The notes: generated by a model not told the origin, from the letters alone. Shown: positions 44,895 to 60,100, counted from the stretch's first letter. The stretch is DNA of 64,000 nt from Biomphalaria glabrata (GCF_947242115.1 NC_074715.1:33431086-33495085); one strand, 5' to 3'. A program made the numbers and translations.

Positions 44895-45990
44895 AAAAAA
44901 CAAGGCTACAAAGACAGTTTGTTTGGAAACACAAACTCAAAATCTCCCCTGAAATGGTCCACCCAGGCAGGTTTCAATATTTCCAGAAAGAATAGAATGA
45001 AAATCTATCAAAGGCAAATGACAGAAAAGAATGAAGAAAGAAGGTTGACAGATCGTGTGTGGTGCCCCAACGGTCCAGCGCACCAAGGGATAGGTAAAAG
45101 TGAAGGTGAAGCTCAATGTGAACCTGGCCTAACTAATGTCATATAATGATTATCCAATAGTTTTGTAAAGGGTCAATGTTACGTTCCTTTGACTCTCTGA
45201 ACAGTACATTAACACTTAAACAACAACGTCATCGTTTAGAACTCATGTAATTTCCATAAACACTATTTCGTTTCTATTTCTCCATTTTGGTTCTCCTTCT
45301 CCTTTCAACACGCATTCGCACCAGTTCACATTTACACTAACATGCGCACGTAACAGTAAATCTCTTATTCAAAGCTTCAAGAAAAAAGAAAAACATTTCC
45401 GTAAAAAAATAAAAAAATTCCTTGGGTTTTGTATATCATATAAGATATGCCGGCTACAGTTCACGCAAATAGTATGAAAAGTACTAATTAATTGTTATTT
45501 TAAATTATGTTCCACTTATATGCATACAAAATAGATTTTTTCTCTTTAAAAAAAAAAGTAAACAGGGTTTTTTTGTTTTTTTTTTTGTAAATGTAGTAGT
45601 TAATATGACAGAACTTATTAAACTTAGTGATACAATTGTAAAATTATTTAAAAAAAAAATATAAAACCGTTTGCATAAATGTGTTAAAAAATATAGTAAA
45701 TAACGATCTCCTTTTATATAAATAGCTTCCCGTGTTCGCTACTATTAATAATGAATGGTGTTTTTTTAATGAAAAAAAAACTGCTTGCATAGTTGATTTT
45801 AAAAATTAAATTTTCCGCTTTCAGAAAAGAAAAAAGTAGCTGTAGCATCAGAACTTTGAATGGTCTAAAATATCATGATTTCGGATTTTCAATATCTTTT
45901 CTAGTTTTCGAGATCTAAACGGGACGGACTGGCGGACAGACAGACCACACAAAACTAATAGCATCTATTCCCCTTTCGGGGGCCGCTAAT
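44895..45990 (+). mobile_element. Interspersed repeat family B, copy 2
   Basis: The 5' part (GACAGTTTGTTTGGAAAC, ATGGTCCACCCAGGCAG, GTGCCCCAACGGTCC, CCTGGCCTAACTAATGTC) and 3' part (GCATCAGAACTTTGAATGG, CGAGATCTAAACGGGACGG, TTCGGGGGCCG at 45975-45985) match 13385-14310. This copy lacks the SINE but has an extra ~600-bp middle (about 45180-45780) absent from copy 1. The frame at 44844-45146 is not a gene. Confidence 0.7.
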
Positions 45991-46864
45991 AAATTCTAAA
46001 AAGTCTAAATATTATTCATTCAATTGTTAGTCTCTGGCTGCACAGGCAGTGGCGTCACTGGGGTGGGTGTCACCCGGTGCGGTCAGCTCAAGGTGTCGCC
46101 CCCTCACATTAAGAAACCCTTTTTTTTTTTGTTTTTTTGAACTGTAAAAAATATCGTTTATATTTACCTACGTTATTTGATTGTTGAACAACTTTAAATT
46201 GATTACAATTTATCTACAGTTCACTGGGTTTGCGTAGTCATGTGAAACTCTGCACTTATCATTAATCTTCGGAATCACAAACATTGCCATTGATCTATAG
46301 TTCAATTTCGCAACAATGCAACTAAAAGTAAAAAACACTGTTTTTTTTTCTGGATTTCAAACTTGAAAGTTTATCATTAATTTCATCAAGGTTAAAGTCT
46401 TTAACGATTTCATTTTTAATAAGTGTCCTTTGTTAAAGTGTCGTCTGTTCCTTAGACTCAAAAAGTTCTTAATTTTAATTTAAAAATCCTTTTTCACATG
46501 ACGCCAAACATATGTAGATGGAAAGAAACTAGTGGCACGTGAATCGACAATTATTTTCTTTAAGAATTTCTTTGTCTGCCTCAGTCTTCTCAGTCATGGT
46601 ATTTCTGTTTGAATGTCGCCTTTAGAAAATAATCAAATAGGCATATACAAATATTTAGAAACGGACATCTACAATACTTCCTCGGTTCTTGAACTAAAGA
46701 ATTTCTGGTTGGATAGCTCCAAATGTATCTGCTACATCAATGATTGCTTGATTGCTCCGAATGTATCTGCTACATCAATGCTTGCTTCAAATGTAAGCTA
46801 AGTCTTTTGAAAGCAGGTCTGGTTTTAATGTATCAAGGCTGTGGGCAAAAACCAAGGTTAGGAA

Positions 46865-47763
46865 GTTACTCATCAGGGAACTCCGTATGCTGATGATGCA
46901 GCTATTGTGGCTGATTCTGATATTCAGCTACAGTCCCTGGTTGAAAAACTATCTGCTGCTTGCCAGAAGTTCGGCTTAAACATCAGTCAAAGCAAGACTA
47001 AGATACTTGTCCAAAACACAAACACTGCGCCTCAAGTAAGCATTAATGGCCAACCACTAGAAATTGTTGATCACTTTTGTTACTTTGGCTCCATCATATC
47101 CAACAACACTCTACTGGATAAAGACATTAACAACAGGATAGCCAAGGCAATGGCCACCATGTCACGGTTGCAGAAAAGAGTCTGGGACAACATATTGCTA
47201 ACAGTACTAAAGCCCTAGTCTACCGGACCTGTGTGTTGAGCACCTTGCTGTACGGAAGTGAAACATGGTCAACCTACTCATGGCAGGAAAAAAAGCTGAA
47301 TGTCTTCCACCTCCGATGCCTAAGGCGGATCTTTAAAATAAGATGTCAAGATAAGATAACCAATGAGGAAGTGCTTCGAAGAGCAGGGTGCCAGGACATC
47401 CGCTCTGTTATAAGCAGCAGACGCCTTGGCTGGCTTGGCCACGTTCGTAGAATGCCAGTAGGTCGACTTCCACAGGACATTCTGTATGGCGAACTTATAG
47501 AAGGCAGGAGAGTCGCTGGTCGCCCACTTATACGTTATACGGATGTATGCAAACGCGACACTAGCAGTTGGGAAGAGGTGGCACTGGGTAGATCTACATG
47601 GAGAGAGAGCATAAAGGAAGGGTTACGGATTGCAGATGTCATACACAACAGAAGCAGAAAGAAGGGTGAAAATGCAACGGCGCCTGGTGATTACATATGC
47701 CCAACCTGCTATCGCAGCTGTGTATCAAGGATAGGCATCTTTAGTCACACAAGAAGTTGCTAG
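46865..47763 (+). mobile_element. LINE reverse transcriptase, C-terminal part
   Basis: Starts inside RT motif C (GTPYADDAAIVADSD), then SACQKFGLNISQSKTKIL and DHFCYFGSIIS, a frame change near 47200, then LSTLLYGSETWSTYSWQEK, RRLGWLGHVRRMPVGRLPQD, and a terminal C-x2-C...H-x4-C zinc-finger-like end (ICPTC ... HTRSC). Apart from the one frame change it is well preserved, so it is younger than the 33530 copy. 5'-truncated. Confidence 0.88.
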
Positions 47764-47769
47764 TCAAAA

Positions 47770-50700
47770 GATCGTCTCTCGAGACGTAAAATGCCAGAGT
47801 TTATGCATACAAAAATATAAAAAAAAAAAAGCAGTTTAAGATGTATAGTCTAATTTGAAAACTTAATTGCATAATCAAAATATATTTTACTATCACCTAC
47901 ATGGGAGAAACTACTAGTTATGGTCAACTATAAAAGTTTTTGTTTTTTTTTCAAAATTAAATCTACATAATCATTCATAGAGAAAAGCCTGCAAAACCTA
48001 ATGAGTTTTATCAGCATATTGAAAGGTTGCCCTAATATTTCCTTTTTTTTCTGCAAGTCCACTAATTTTGATAATGGTCTCCAGTTCGTCAATTGATGGC
48101 CATTGTTGTAATTGCAACTTAGTTGTGAGTCTGTAATAGTATTGTGGTACATTGCAGTTCTGACCCACACTGCTGAATCTAATTTTGTGCAACACAACCT
48201 CCTAGTGTCATCTTGATTTTTAAATAACATTTTTTTTCAGTAAAGCTATAATTAACTATAATTATAATGAACTCTAAATAACAAGACAAAAGACAATTTG
48301 TAAACATTTATTATTGCAACACTTGTACCCTTTTTGTGTTGTAAATGTGTGATGAATGTTCTAGAAAGTCAACTCTACATCATTGCACTGTTGACATTAA
48401 AACTCTATACAGCTCCAATCACTATGTCTATGGACACAATTAGGAAACAACAAGAAAGTGTTACAAGATATGGACCATACAATTTAGGTTTACTAAGCCC
48501 ATATTTCAGGGTAATACTATAGAGATGAAAAACAAAATGTAACATAAGAAAGGAATTATTCCATACTATGTCCGAAATGTTTATACTTATATAGAGTATC
48601 TCTGACTATTGATCAAATATATTCTACTTAAGTTGGATACAACTAATTATTCTCATAAATATGTACCTGCTAAAAACGTTATGTACAGTTGAAATACAAT
48701 GTATATATATATACAAAGTGATTGAAGGTCATTCTAGACTTTTTTTTAAAATAAATGTTTTTAAGCTTGTTTAAACTGATTATGTAAAAACAATAAGAGG
48801 AGCTAATGCTTTTAAGCCAATACAAGAAATTACCTTTAAACTGTTCCATTAAGCAAATTACTTTTTTTTTCATTAAATTTTAAAAGATGTTTCAGAAAAG
48901 GGAAAAATGTAATATAATTTAAGAAAAATAACAGTTCCAAAACCACAATCTACTTGAAGGTAAATAACTAAGAATTCATTTCTTGAGACTTGAGCAAGAC
49001 ATTGAGATATACTGGGATACATGGGAATGTAAACATTGAAGCTTATGACATGCCTACTGCTGGGAACATTGGTTTCATTGGAATTCATTTCTAAATAGAG
49101 TGGGAAAGTTTATTAATTTGCAAGTGCCAATAGTTTATGTATTTTCATTTATATTGCACAGATGTTAAAGAATTAATAATGCCAAATAAACAGAAATGCT
49201 TTGATAATATCTAAGTCAACATGAGAAATTAATTGCTGGGAACAGATGGAACTTTATTTCCCTCTTATAGTTATCTTATAATAAACCAGGAGACAATGGT
49301 CAAATTATCAAAAAGTAAATTTTGATTATTTTAAATTAATGGCCCCCAACCTTACCCAAAGTTCCCTTACAGTTCCAAATCTGTATCAATCATTGATATG
49401 ACAATGGCAAAACAATCTTAATTGAATATACATACAAAACAAAAAATAGCAATATCAATATAAAAACAGGTAGTGGTACATGGCAAAGTCAAGCTTCAGA
49501 CAGGATCACACATTAAGAAGCTGACTGTTAAAGAGCTTGTTGCGGAACTTAACCAAGCACCCATCCTACACTCACATTTGCAACATGTACAATGAATTAT
49601 TTCCATGGTTGGTTGCTTTTTCTCCTATAAGATGAAAGACAAATCAAAAGTATCTCTACACAAAGGATACATGAGAGTGAAGTAAGTAACCTACAAAGAT
49701 TAAGGATATAAAGCAGGGGTACATACTGGGGGAGGAGAGGGGGAGTGAAACCCAATAGCAGCATATGTTAGCTCTAATGAGTCAATACAATCCAAGAGAA
49801 ATACAGAGACTTTGTTGAATAAGAGGATACAACTATAGTGTTCAAACCCCTTGCAGGACAGAAATGGTAATCAAATGCTGGACAATGTCTACAAGCCCAA
49901 AGGCTCAACTCAATGGTATAGCAACCAGTTACCTTCATATCATTTCTTGCATACAATGAACTCAAAAGACCAAAGAAACATACACATCAGCAGCTTATGG
50001 AAATTCAAATAAATAGCTCAATGAGAAACACCATTTATTAACTTATTACAAGAGCAAACCAACATGCCTGCAACATACAAGTGCAAGAATCTTCATGGGC
50101 TGCACTCAAATTATGTGGTTACTTATGCAATCAACATGGTCAGGCCATTTCTAGGTTAATCATTTCATGAATTAATTCATTTTAGCCAAATCAAAAGTGT
50201 TGATTGAAAATATACAAATATGTTTTAGCTATAAGAACATACAGATAAGATTAGTCTAGTTGCATATTTGTCTAGCTATTGACAAAGTTATGAGAATAAA
50301 TATCCATACAAAAGATATTATTCATGAGGACATGTAAAGTAGACACACACCACACCCATATTTTCACTCATACAATGACATACATTTACATTTTCCTGCT
50401 ATTTTCTATACTAAATGACTAGTTGGGTAGACCAAGTTTTTGTTTTCTTGACTTGAAAATATCTAAAAGCTATGGAAAGTTAAAAACAACCAACAGCTCT
50501 ATGTACAGATCATTACTGCTCAAAAGTTAAGTAGGCCCACATTACTATGCTTAAATGTTTATTTTAATGTTGCAGCAAATGAAAGAGATATGCCTATGGA
50601 ACAAAAAACACAGGCCAAAGGAAAACATTAAGACTTACTTCATCTTTAAATCAATGCAAAATCAAATAAAAATATGAAGATGCATGCTGTTGACAAACCA

Positions 50701-51142
50701 GATACATAGTTAACTATACATTTGATTTTTCTTTGCATAAAAAATATAATTAAAAAAATGATACATAATATTCATGTCTGATTTTTATTAAAATATTCTA
50801 AATTTTTTTTTAAATAAAATTTTAATTGTTTAGTCATGGAAAGCAATACCAAAGGATTAATTATATTTTACAGATTATAACTGTGTTAAAATGGATCAGG
50901 AAGAATAAATCATGGTTGAAAGCATGTAGTTATAGGAACTGTCTCAACTGTATTGCAAGTACATTAATAGTATCATAAAAACACATTTTTCCTTTTTTTT
51001 AAAAAAATAATGTTTTCAGAATGTCTGCTTAAACTAAATAATTGTTAATAACATCCAGTGGGAGCAAGACTTTCAAATAAAGCAAATTTGACACCTAATG
51101 GAAAGCAGCTTTTAGTTTCACATAGCTGATGCCCTCTGGGAC
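47770..51142. other. Intergenic / probable long 3'-UTR of Eps15
   Basis: AT-rich with no coding signal on either strand. The part next to 51143 should hold the Eps15 3'-UTR (minus strand). No repeat family recognised. Confidence 0.4.
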
Positions 51143-54100
51143 TCATGCTTCGGTTTCATCACTTGTTCTGGTCTTAAAAGTAATATTTCTTTTGGCAGGC
51201 AGCGGCTTAGCAGAAGACAGGTCAGATTTCTTGACAGTAATGATACTGGGACCTCCACCACCCCAAGCATCATCATCATCTAGACTAAACTGGAAATGGG
51301 ATAACCTTTGATTAGCAGCATGCAGAGGTCAGCAAAGTTAATCATTAATGAATACATTTTCAAAGTGCAAATAAAAAAACACCTAATTAACTTGGAAATT
51401 TTGTATGATGAAAGTTAGTTTTACAAAATGATATTGCAAAGCATAAAGATTGTTTAGTGAAGTTGTTTTAGCACACCCTAAATCATTTCACACTAAAATC
51501 ACTAGGCCTTTATTATAAAATGAAGCTCAACAAAAAATAAATTATTAAACAGGATTTCTAGTTGGCAAGCTCTTAATACTATCAACAAGGATATTTGTGT
51601 GTGTTAGTATTAGTATAACTAAAATGGCAGACTTTCATGATGCAGTAATGAATAGCTTGTTTAGGAAATCTTTTTTTTTATTAATGTAATGTAGGTAGCA
51701 TACTCAATTCTTAGAAAGATCTATAGCCTAATTAATAAGAAATTTGGAAATTTTTGATTAATTCTATGAGACATTTCAATTTTTTCTAAAATTTTTATTG
51801 TGTGAATCTAATTCCAAGTAATTTCTAAAATTACTGCATGTACAGTGTAACACAACTGATTTGATATAAAACAATATTAAAGAACAAAAAAAAGTAACTA
51901 TAATAAAAAAAAAGGATTTTAAAGCAGTTCAAAAATGTGAAGTCTTTGAATATTATAGCATACTGCAGGCTAGTCAAGAAGTAACTTAGTCATTGGAACA
52001 TGTTGAAAATTTAGTATGGTTTATTTAAAGTAAGCATGTCTTGAAATGTAAGCCATCAGTAAAAATACAAAGAGAATGGATTGTTGGTCTGAGAAACAAA
52101 ATCTTACTAGAACTTAGACATTGAAAAATTGTTAGTCAAATAAAATACCAAAATAAAAGTAAAACAATAAGTAAATGTTTGGAAGTCAAATGAAGAAAAA
52201 ACCTTTTTGAATGATTTTCTTATCACAGAAAATGTCAAACTCTAGTTAAGATTACCCAAGAACAAAGTTATGTAACAAATATTTGTCATGAACACACATG
52301 AAAGAGTACAGTCAATGGCTGCCATCACTGGGTCCAAGCGTTGGAGCTCTCCTCAAACTGGCATGGAAGCAAAGGGAGAGAAAAAGTTCAAAGCGTGAGT
52401 TTATGCATCAAACAGAATAAAGAAAAGACAATATTAGACAAACATTCATTTTGTTTCATACAAATCTTAGTTTATTTTTATAATACCAGTAGAGATATCA
52501 GAGTGTCAGTTCTAATAAGTAAATCTGATGTTGCTTAAAGTATAAACTTGCTCAGATACTTTTATCAGTAACCCCATTTATTAGCACAAGACGTGATACA
52601 TTTATTGAAAAGAATATAAACAATTGCTGTAAAAATCAATAGACGTCAAATTCCACAGTCTATACTTTAAACAATAGATAATTTAGATATTTATGGCACA
52701 ACTTTATTAGGTATAGAAAAAAATAAAGAAGTATGAAAATTAGTTTTAAACAAATTTAGAGTGAATTGCCTTTTCTTTAAATCAACATTAAAGTTTAGAT
52801 GGATAGTATTTTACAAAGTCAAAAAAATGTAAAAGAAAAAAATCTCTACTGACTATTATAATTTTTGAAAGTTTAAAGATTAAACTTCATAGTAGAGAAA
52901 ATATACATAAATATTTTGCACTCCAACACAGAAAAGAAATAATGACTTCAACAGCAATTTGGAAGACAATATCATACAAAGCTAAATAGCAAAGCAAAGT
53001 AGATTTATGGCAAAGAAATGTTTGACCTATGTTTAGTTATTAAGTTAATGTTGAAGCTTAACACATACATGACAGAGACTGACAAAAGCAATAACTTGGT
53101 TAATGATTAAATCTGAGCTTCCACCATCTTCTAAAATACTTTTTTTTTGTTATTTCAACTAAATCTGATGGTTTAAAGCTGAGTTTTAAATGAATCAAGA
53201 TTGAACATGATTAATATCACCGTCAGACCAAGGAAATGGCTTTGTTGGTCAGCCTTGTGTAATGATACACATTATATGTATGTAAAAGAGTATTTACTAA
53301 CTAGACACTGTTCATTAAGGTACAAGAAAATATTAAATAAATCAAATAAACCGATCAAATGAATGTCAGTATCAGATATGATTTTATTATAAAAACAAAG
53401 TCATATGTCATCACACAATTGTTGAGAAAATATCTTGAAGAAATATACAATATGAATCAACAATAAAGATAACACAACCAATGAATATACATATGTTTAA
53501 GCTATTTGAAATTTTAAATTAAAAAAAAAATATTTGAAATGAAGTAGTAAATAAAATTACATATTGTTAAACTCTTAATATTTTTCTTTGCCAATAGGAA
53601 ATTATCTTAAAGAATGATTAAAGTATAATAGAAAAGCAGTATTTTTAAGTTAAATTTTTGTAAGCAAGAAAAAAGAAATAGTAAAGACTGCAATTCTAAT
53701 ATAAGCAATTATAGTGCATAAAAGTATACAAATATACAAAATAATTGTTAAAAAAATTAAAAGTTATATGTAGGCCTCTACTCTAAGCAACGAGAATCCA
53801 AAAAAATAATTTTAAAACTTAATTGAGAAACAAAAAAAAAGCTATAAAATAAAAATAAAGCAAGAGAATGAAAATAGCTAAAAGTCAATAAAATAATAGG
53901 TCTAATAGTAAAACAAAATAAATAAAAAAAACAAAACAAAACACAAAACAAAAAACAATTATGGTGAATTCTTGAAGAACAGCACCTACTACCATCCTAC
54001 CTTTCCAGGACTGAAATCTGCAAAGTTTGAAAATGGTTCACTTGCACCATTGCCTTCTGGTTTGTTCCCAGCAAATGGGTCACTATTAGCAAATGGGTCA

Positions 54101-57100
54101 GAGCCAAAGACTCCAAATGGCTCAAGTTTTGGTTTAGGTGCTGCAGACAGTGTTGATCCAAAAGGAAGTGGACTTTTTGATTTGGGTGGCGCAGGCCTTG
54201 GTGGTGGGGCTTTTTTATTTTTGGAAGATATATTAGACTTTGATGAATCACCAAAAGGATCATCCCCAAAACTGTTCACCATCTATCAGCACAAGCAGAA
54301 AAAAAAAAAAAAAAAAGCAAACCATTATTAAGAGTACATAGGCAGGTTACCTATTCCCTCCAGAATCAATGCAACTCCTGATATATAAGTAAACAATAAA
54401 TTTATTAATGTTCCAGAATTTCAAAATAATTTATTTGTAAAGAATGTATATTTACTTTTTAGTTTAATATAAATTGTACAATTTAAATGTATTGTCTTTG
54501 AATTGACAATATTTTATGCTGAAAATGTGTTATTATGGGTCTCAACTGTTTAACTATAATTATATACAAATCAATCCATCATTTAAAAAAAAATCTATTC
54601 ACCTCCAGATTGCAGCTAAGAAAACAAAAAGTAACCTTTTCAACTAAATACTAAAATTTCCAGATGAATTTCTACCAATAATGTAATCAATAAATTCAGA
54701 AAGAAGAATCCAGCTCTGTCACAATTGAATGGCTAAAATGTCCATACAGCAAAGGTGCTCTCATAAATATTGACTGTATGTATAATAGTGTCCAGAGAGA
54801 CAGGCTTAAGGTTGATTAAGTAAAGATATGAGAAATATATTCTGATGAAATCTATGGTTAATGAAAGGCCAGGTTTAAATCTTTAACAGTGGTCAATGAT
54901 ATAGGTCATGCTTACTTGATAGAACTTGAGTATCTCTGTAAATGGCTAAGTGTCAACTAATTTAAAAAAAAAAAGGAGGTAGAAGTGAAGCTGAGGTTAT
55001 AGGTCAAAGAAAGAAAAAAGACTCAACACTTATCAAATGAACTGTCATATCAGTTTAGAATACTAAGAAAACAAATATGCTAATTTCCAGTCAATATGTA
55101 ATTAAAGTTCTCTTGATAAGAGACACTTTAGTATCTGCACAACTATTACTACTTTCTAACGTTTAGCAATCGAACAGCCAGGCTAAATATAGCACTGAAC
55201 ATACAACATGCTGAAAAGAAATAGTTTAAGCTATGTAGAACTTTTTCCCTTCAAAATAATAAAGAAAACAGCTATTTAAAAAAAAAGGTCAAATGTATAT
55301 GATGAAATAATAACATAAAAGGATTTGCAGAGAAAGCATAAAATCAAACTACTTACAATAACATCATCAAGGAAGAAAACAAAATAAATGTGGAAAACAA
55401 TTGAATGTTTTTAAAGAAATAACTTCCTGAGCTTGAGACAGCAGAAAGAAATAGATGATGATGTTTTTTTTCTAATTTGTGTGATAAAGAGACTGAAGAT
55501 AATATTTCCAAATTTATAGGATAGTATCATACATAGTAGCATAAAGTGAAAGACAACTTAATTAAGGCATTTGGAGTAATTAATTAGCATTTTTTTAAAC
55601 TATTAGAAGAATTGAAACATTTAAAAGGTGTGCTACAAGAGCTAAATACAAGTCAACATCACTATGAATGGAGGAAGAGAAAGCCTATTAATAAAACAGC
55701 CATGGAAAAAAAATGTCCCAAAGATGTCATACTAAAAGTAGTAGACAAAATGATTAGTGCTAGTAAGAGACATTATATGGTAGGAGTTCAGTAGTGATGG
55801 GGGAAAAACACTATCAAGAGTTCAAATGGATACTGTAAGTGAAAGTAACACTAACATTTAGAGTGGTAGCAGAAAATGTAGTCAACTTTGGAACGGATGG
55901 TACAGGATAAGTGTTACAATCAATTTGGCAAGGAGAGTGGCCTTTAATTTTGTTTACAGTGAAAATTATAACATTATTGCTTTGTGTGTAGTTCTAGCTA
56001 GCAAAAAATATATTAAAAATTCCTCATTGAGAAGCTGAAACTAGAATTATCCAGAAAGTGATAACTTAATCAAAGTGAGAGGAACTAACATTATAAATGT
56101 TGATATCAATAGAAATGGTGTCAATGAATAACATACTAGGATCACATTATATGTTGTTATAGAAGATCAGATTGTAAGTGGTGATGGGAGATAATATTGT
56201 ACCAGAGGATGCTTTCATCATTTTGTTGCGATTAATATTTTGTTATCTAGAATAGAATCCTGGAGGAGATTGCAATTACTTCATTTAGGATTATATGAAG
56301 TACTGAGTTCCCAAAACTCTCATGAGCATCTGAAATTTGTAGTTGGAATTTACAGGTCACATAATTAATTAATTGGTCAGAATAAAAACACCTCATGGAC
56401 CTTTTCATCTATTAAGCAAAAGCCATACCCCCCCCCCCCCCCCCGGCCAAAGTGTGTATAACATTTTTATTGTTCATACCCTTCTTGCAAGCAATTAAGC
56501 AGCATCTTATTGATTAAAACCTGTCTTTGTTTAAACTAATGTATACAATGAAAGTGAACAACTCAAAGAAGGCATAGGCTATTGGTTGAGAAAAGCAACT
56601 TACATGACTAGACTGTGCTGTACTTGTGCCCCAAGATAAACCAAATGCATCAAAACCATCATCAATGTTTACCTTCTTTGATGCTGCACCAGAACTGGCA
56701 AAGGGATCAGCTGAACTTGAAAATGGATCTGCCTAATGAGCAAACAATCAATTGTCAAGCTATTCATTTTTAAAAAAAGCAACAACAAATAATTAAAATC
56801 AATGTAATAATTTAAGTAAATATCCATTTTTGTTCTTAAATAATTGACAATGAAGCAGTAAAGAAAAAGAAATAAAATATAAATGGTGAAAAAGTGGATT
56901 ACAATAGAAAGCAGACATTTGTAGAATATGTTGCATTAGCCAATACAAAACCCAAAAGAAAAATCTTACTCTGGAATAAATGTAACCTAACACAACTACA
57001 CCAAGCTGCATTAAACTTTCAACAAACATTCTTATTAGAAAAAGACATTAACCAACCAGTCGATGACCTCTGGAATTTCATTAAAAACCATCTTAAAAGC

Positions 57101-60100
57101 ATTATAGAAAATCATATACCAACTAAATACACATCAAACAAAATAAATAAATGCTGGTTTAATAATAGACTAAAGAAGCTTTGTAAACAGAAGGAAAACC
57201 TATATAGAAAATTTAAAGAAACTAATGCAGAAAGAGTTTACAAAAAGTATATAAAAATTAAACACTTAACCCAAAAAGTAAGCAGACAGCTGCAGAGTGA
57301 ATACATAAACAATGTAATATCTAAAGATAACAACAAAAACCTATGGTCATACATTAAGTCTACGAAAATGGAAACAACAGGCGTAGCGCCATTAAAAGAT
57401 GAACATAACATAATACATAATGATAATGAAACTAAAGCAAACATTCTAAACAAATACTTTGCATCAGCATTCTCAGCCCCAGGAGACAAAGACATATTAC
57501 TGAATTTGAACCAAGTAGACAACATAGAAGATATAGTAGTACAAGAAAATGGAATTCAAAAACTATTAGCCAACACCAAACCAAATAAAGCTTCTGGACC
57601 TGATGGTATTCCAGCTAGATTACTCAAAGAACTAAGTAATGAGCTAGCCCCAGTGTTCAAAATACTCTTTCAGGCTTCACTTAACCAGGGCAGAGTACCA
57701 AAGGACTGGAAAGAAGCTAATGTCACCCCCCTATTTAAAAAAGGAGAAAAATCTGACCCAGGAAACTACAGACCAGTATCACTTACCAGCATCACATGTA
57801 AAATCCTAGAACACATAATATGTAGCAACATCATAAACCACTTAGACAAACATAATGTCCTCACACCATACCAACATGGCTTTAGGAAATATAGATCATG
57901 TGAAACACAACTAATAGGACTAATTGATGATTTTTCAAAAGGTTTAGATAATAGTGAACAAATAGATGCTATCTTACTAGATTTTTCTAAGGCTTTTGAC
58001 AAAGTTCACCACCATAGTTTGCTTAAAAAATTAAAATATTTCGGCATTAATGGTCCACTGCATCAGTGGATTAAAGACTTTCTGATAGGGAGAGAACAAA
58101 CTGTAATAATAAATGGCTCTAAATCAAAACCGATAACAGTAAACTCAGGTGTACCTCAAGGAACAGTCTTGGGTCCACTACTATTTTTAATTTACATAAA
58201 TGATTTACCAAATTGCATTACTTCAGGAACAAAAGTCAGATTATTTGCAGACGATTGCATAATATATAGAACAATAAAAACAACACAAGACACAGATATT
58301 TTACAAAGAGAATTAGATGAATTACAGAAATGGGAATCAAATTGGAGCATGTCTTTCCACCCAGAAAAATGTCAGTTGTTAAGAGTAACAAAAAAACTAA
58401 AACAAATTAATTCCACTTATCTTATTCATGGCAAACCAGTAACACAGACTAAAAACGCAAAATACCTAGGTGTTATAATAAATGAAAAACTGTCATGGAA
58501 TCCACATATTGATGAAACTACAAAAAAATCAAACAAAGCATTAGGATTTATTAAAAGAAATTTCTATAAATCAAATAAGAACATAAAACTAAAATGTTAT
58601 TTAACCTTGGTTAGGCCAATAATAGAATATGCATCCTCTGTTTGGGACCCCTCAACTCAAGAAAACATTAAGAAACTAGAACAGACACAAAATAGAGCAG
58701 TGCGATTCATAACAAACGAATATTCACATTTGACTAGAGTAACACCTTTAGTAAAATCACTAAATTTAGAAAGCCTTCAGGACAGAAGGCTCAAAAGTAA
58801 AGTAGCAATAATACATAAAACACTGAACCATAATCTTCAAATACAAAAACAAAATTTAATAAAATACTCTGAAAGACACAAAGATAAAGGCACATTCCTC
58901 GTCCCATATGCTAGGACAAATTTGTACAAATACTCCTTCTTCCCTAGTGCTATTAGAGCATGGAATGGGTTGCCTGAGCTAGCCAGGAAAACCAGTGACT
59001 TGGCAGAATTTAAGTCATTGGTTAATATGCATGACTAAATGCATGACGCGTAGGACGTAATCATCTTCTTTTTTGAAGTAACGTCTGTATTATATAAGAT
59101 AAGAAGATAAGATTTCCCCCCTGGGGACAAAATAACATGAAATTCATTGTCATTTGAAGTTTTCTTACCAACAGTAAGTCGTGTTGATAATATTCAAAAG
59201 CTATATGATTTAGTATCTTTGTCATTTGCTGTGAAATCCTTACAACAATTAAATGACTCATGTTCACTTGTCTTACCTTACTAGAAGAAGCAAAAGTATC
59301 TTTAAACAAGTCATCTCCACCAAAAGGATCAGCAGCTTTAAATGGATCTGGTGGAAAAAAAAAAAGCTACTTATGACCAATGTTATCTTAATGTTCAAAA
59401 CGTTTATAGAATTTCTTGTAACATTTGTGGTGTACTACTACTGATGAAACCAGGAGTTTAAGCTATTTATAACTCACCATCCACAAATGGATCATCATTC
59501 TGGAATGGGTCATCTGGTCCTGCATTACCTCCACCAAAAGGATCACGACCTTTAAATGGGTCATCATCTAAGGTAGAACCCCCACTGAAGTTACTAATAG
59601 TACTTACTGGACTACCCACCTGGTGGTGAAATTTAAATAATAAAATATATAATATGCACAAAAAGTGAGTGCTATGCTTTAAAAATGAAGACTATGTCCT
59701 AAATATGAAGACTATACAAAGGAAAAAAAGCAGTTGACACATATTTCTAATTGGGTGCTCGACCCATTTTTTAGCTGTAAATTTTATTTCATTCTTTATT
59801 TAACTGATGAATTGTTTCACTTGATTATTGTGAAAAGAGTGCAGTAACTTTATAGTTTAGGTGAGAAGAACTTTATATAGTGGACAACTATATTTTGTAG
59901 TTTTCATATGTTCTCATTTGCTCAGATTGCAATTGAAACTTACCGTAGCTCGACTACTAGCAGCATCAATGTTGCTTGCACTATCTCCATTGAAACCTGT
60001 ATAGCCTCCTATACTTGGTTCAATGGCTTTACATTGTTCTGTTAAAAGCTTTAAGCGATTTCTTGTCTTTGTTTCATGAGGGGAAAAAAAAGACAAATGT

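Noticed and set aside
44844-45146. 100-codon plus-strand frame
   Set aside because: Lies in repeat family B; the homologous region at 13385 does not keep the frame.
46047-46110. hAT-like terminus (CAGTGGCGTCACTGGGG)
   Set aside because: Looks like a transposon end, but no matching inverted end or duplication was found nearby.
57238-58002. Minus-strand frames inside the LINE
   Set aside because: Antisense shadows of the 714-codon reverse transcriptase frame.
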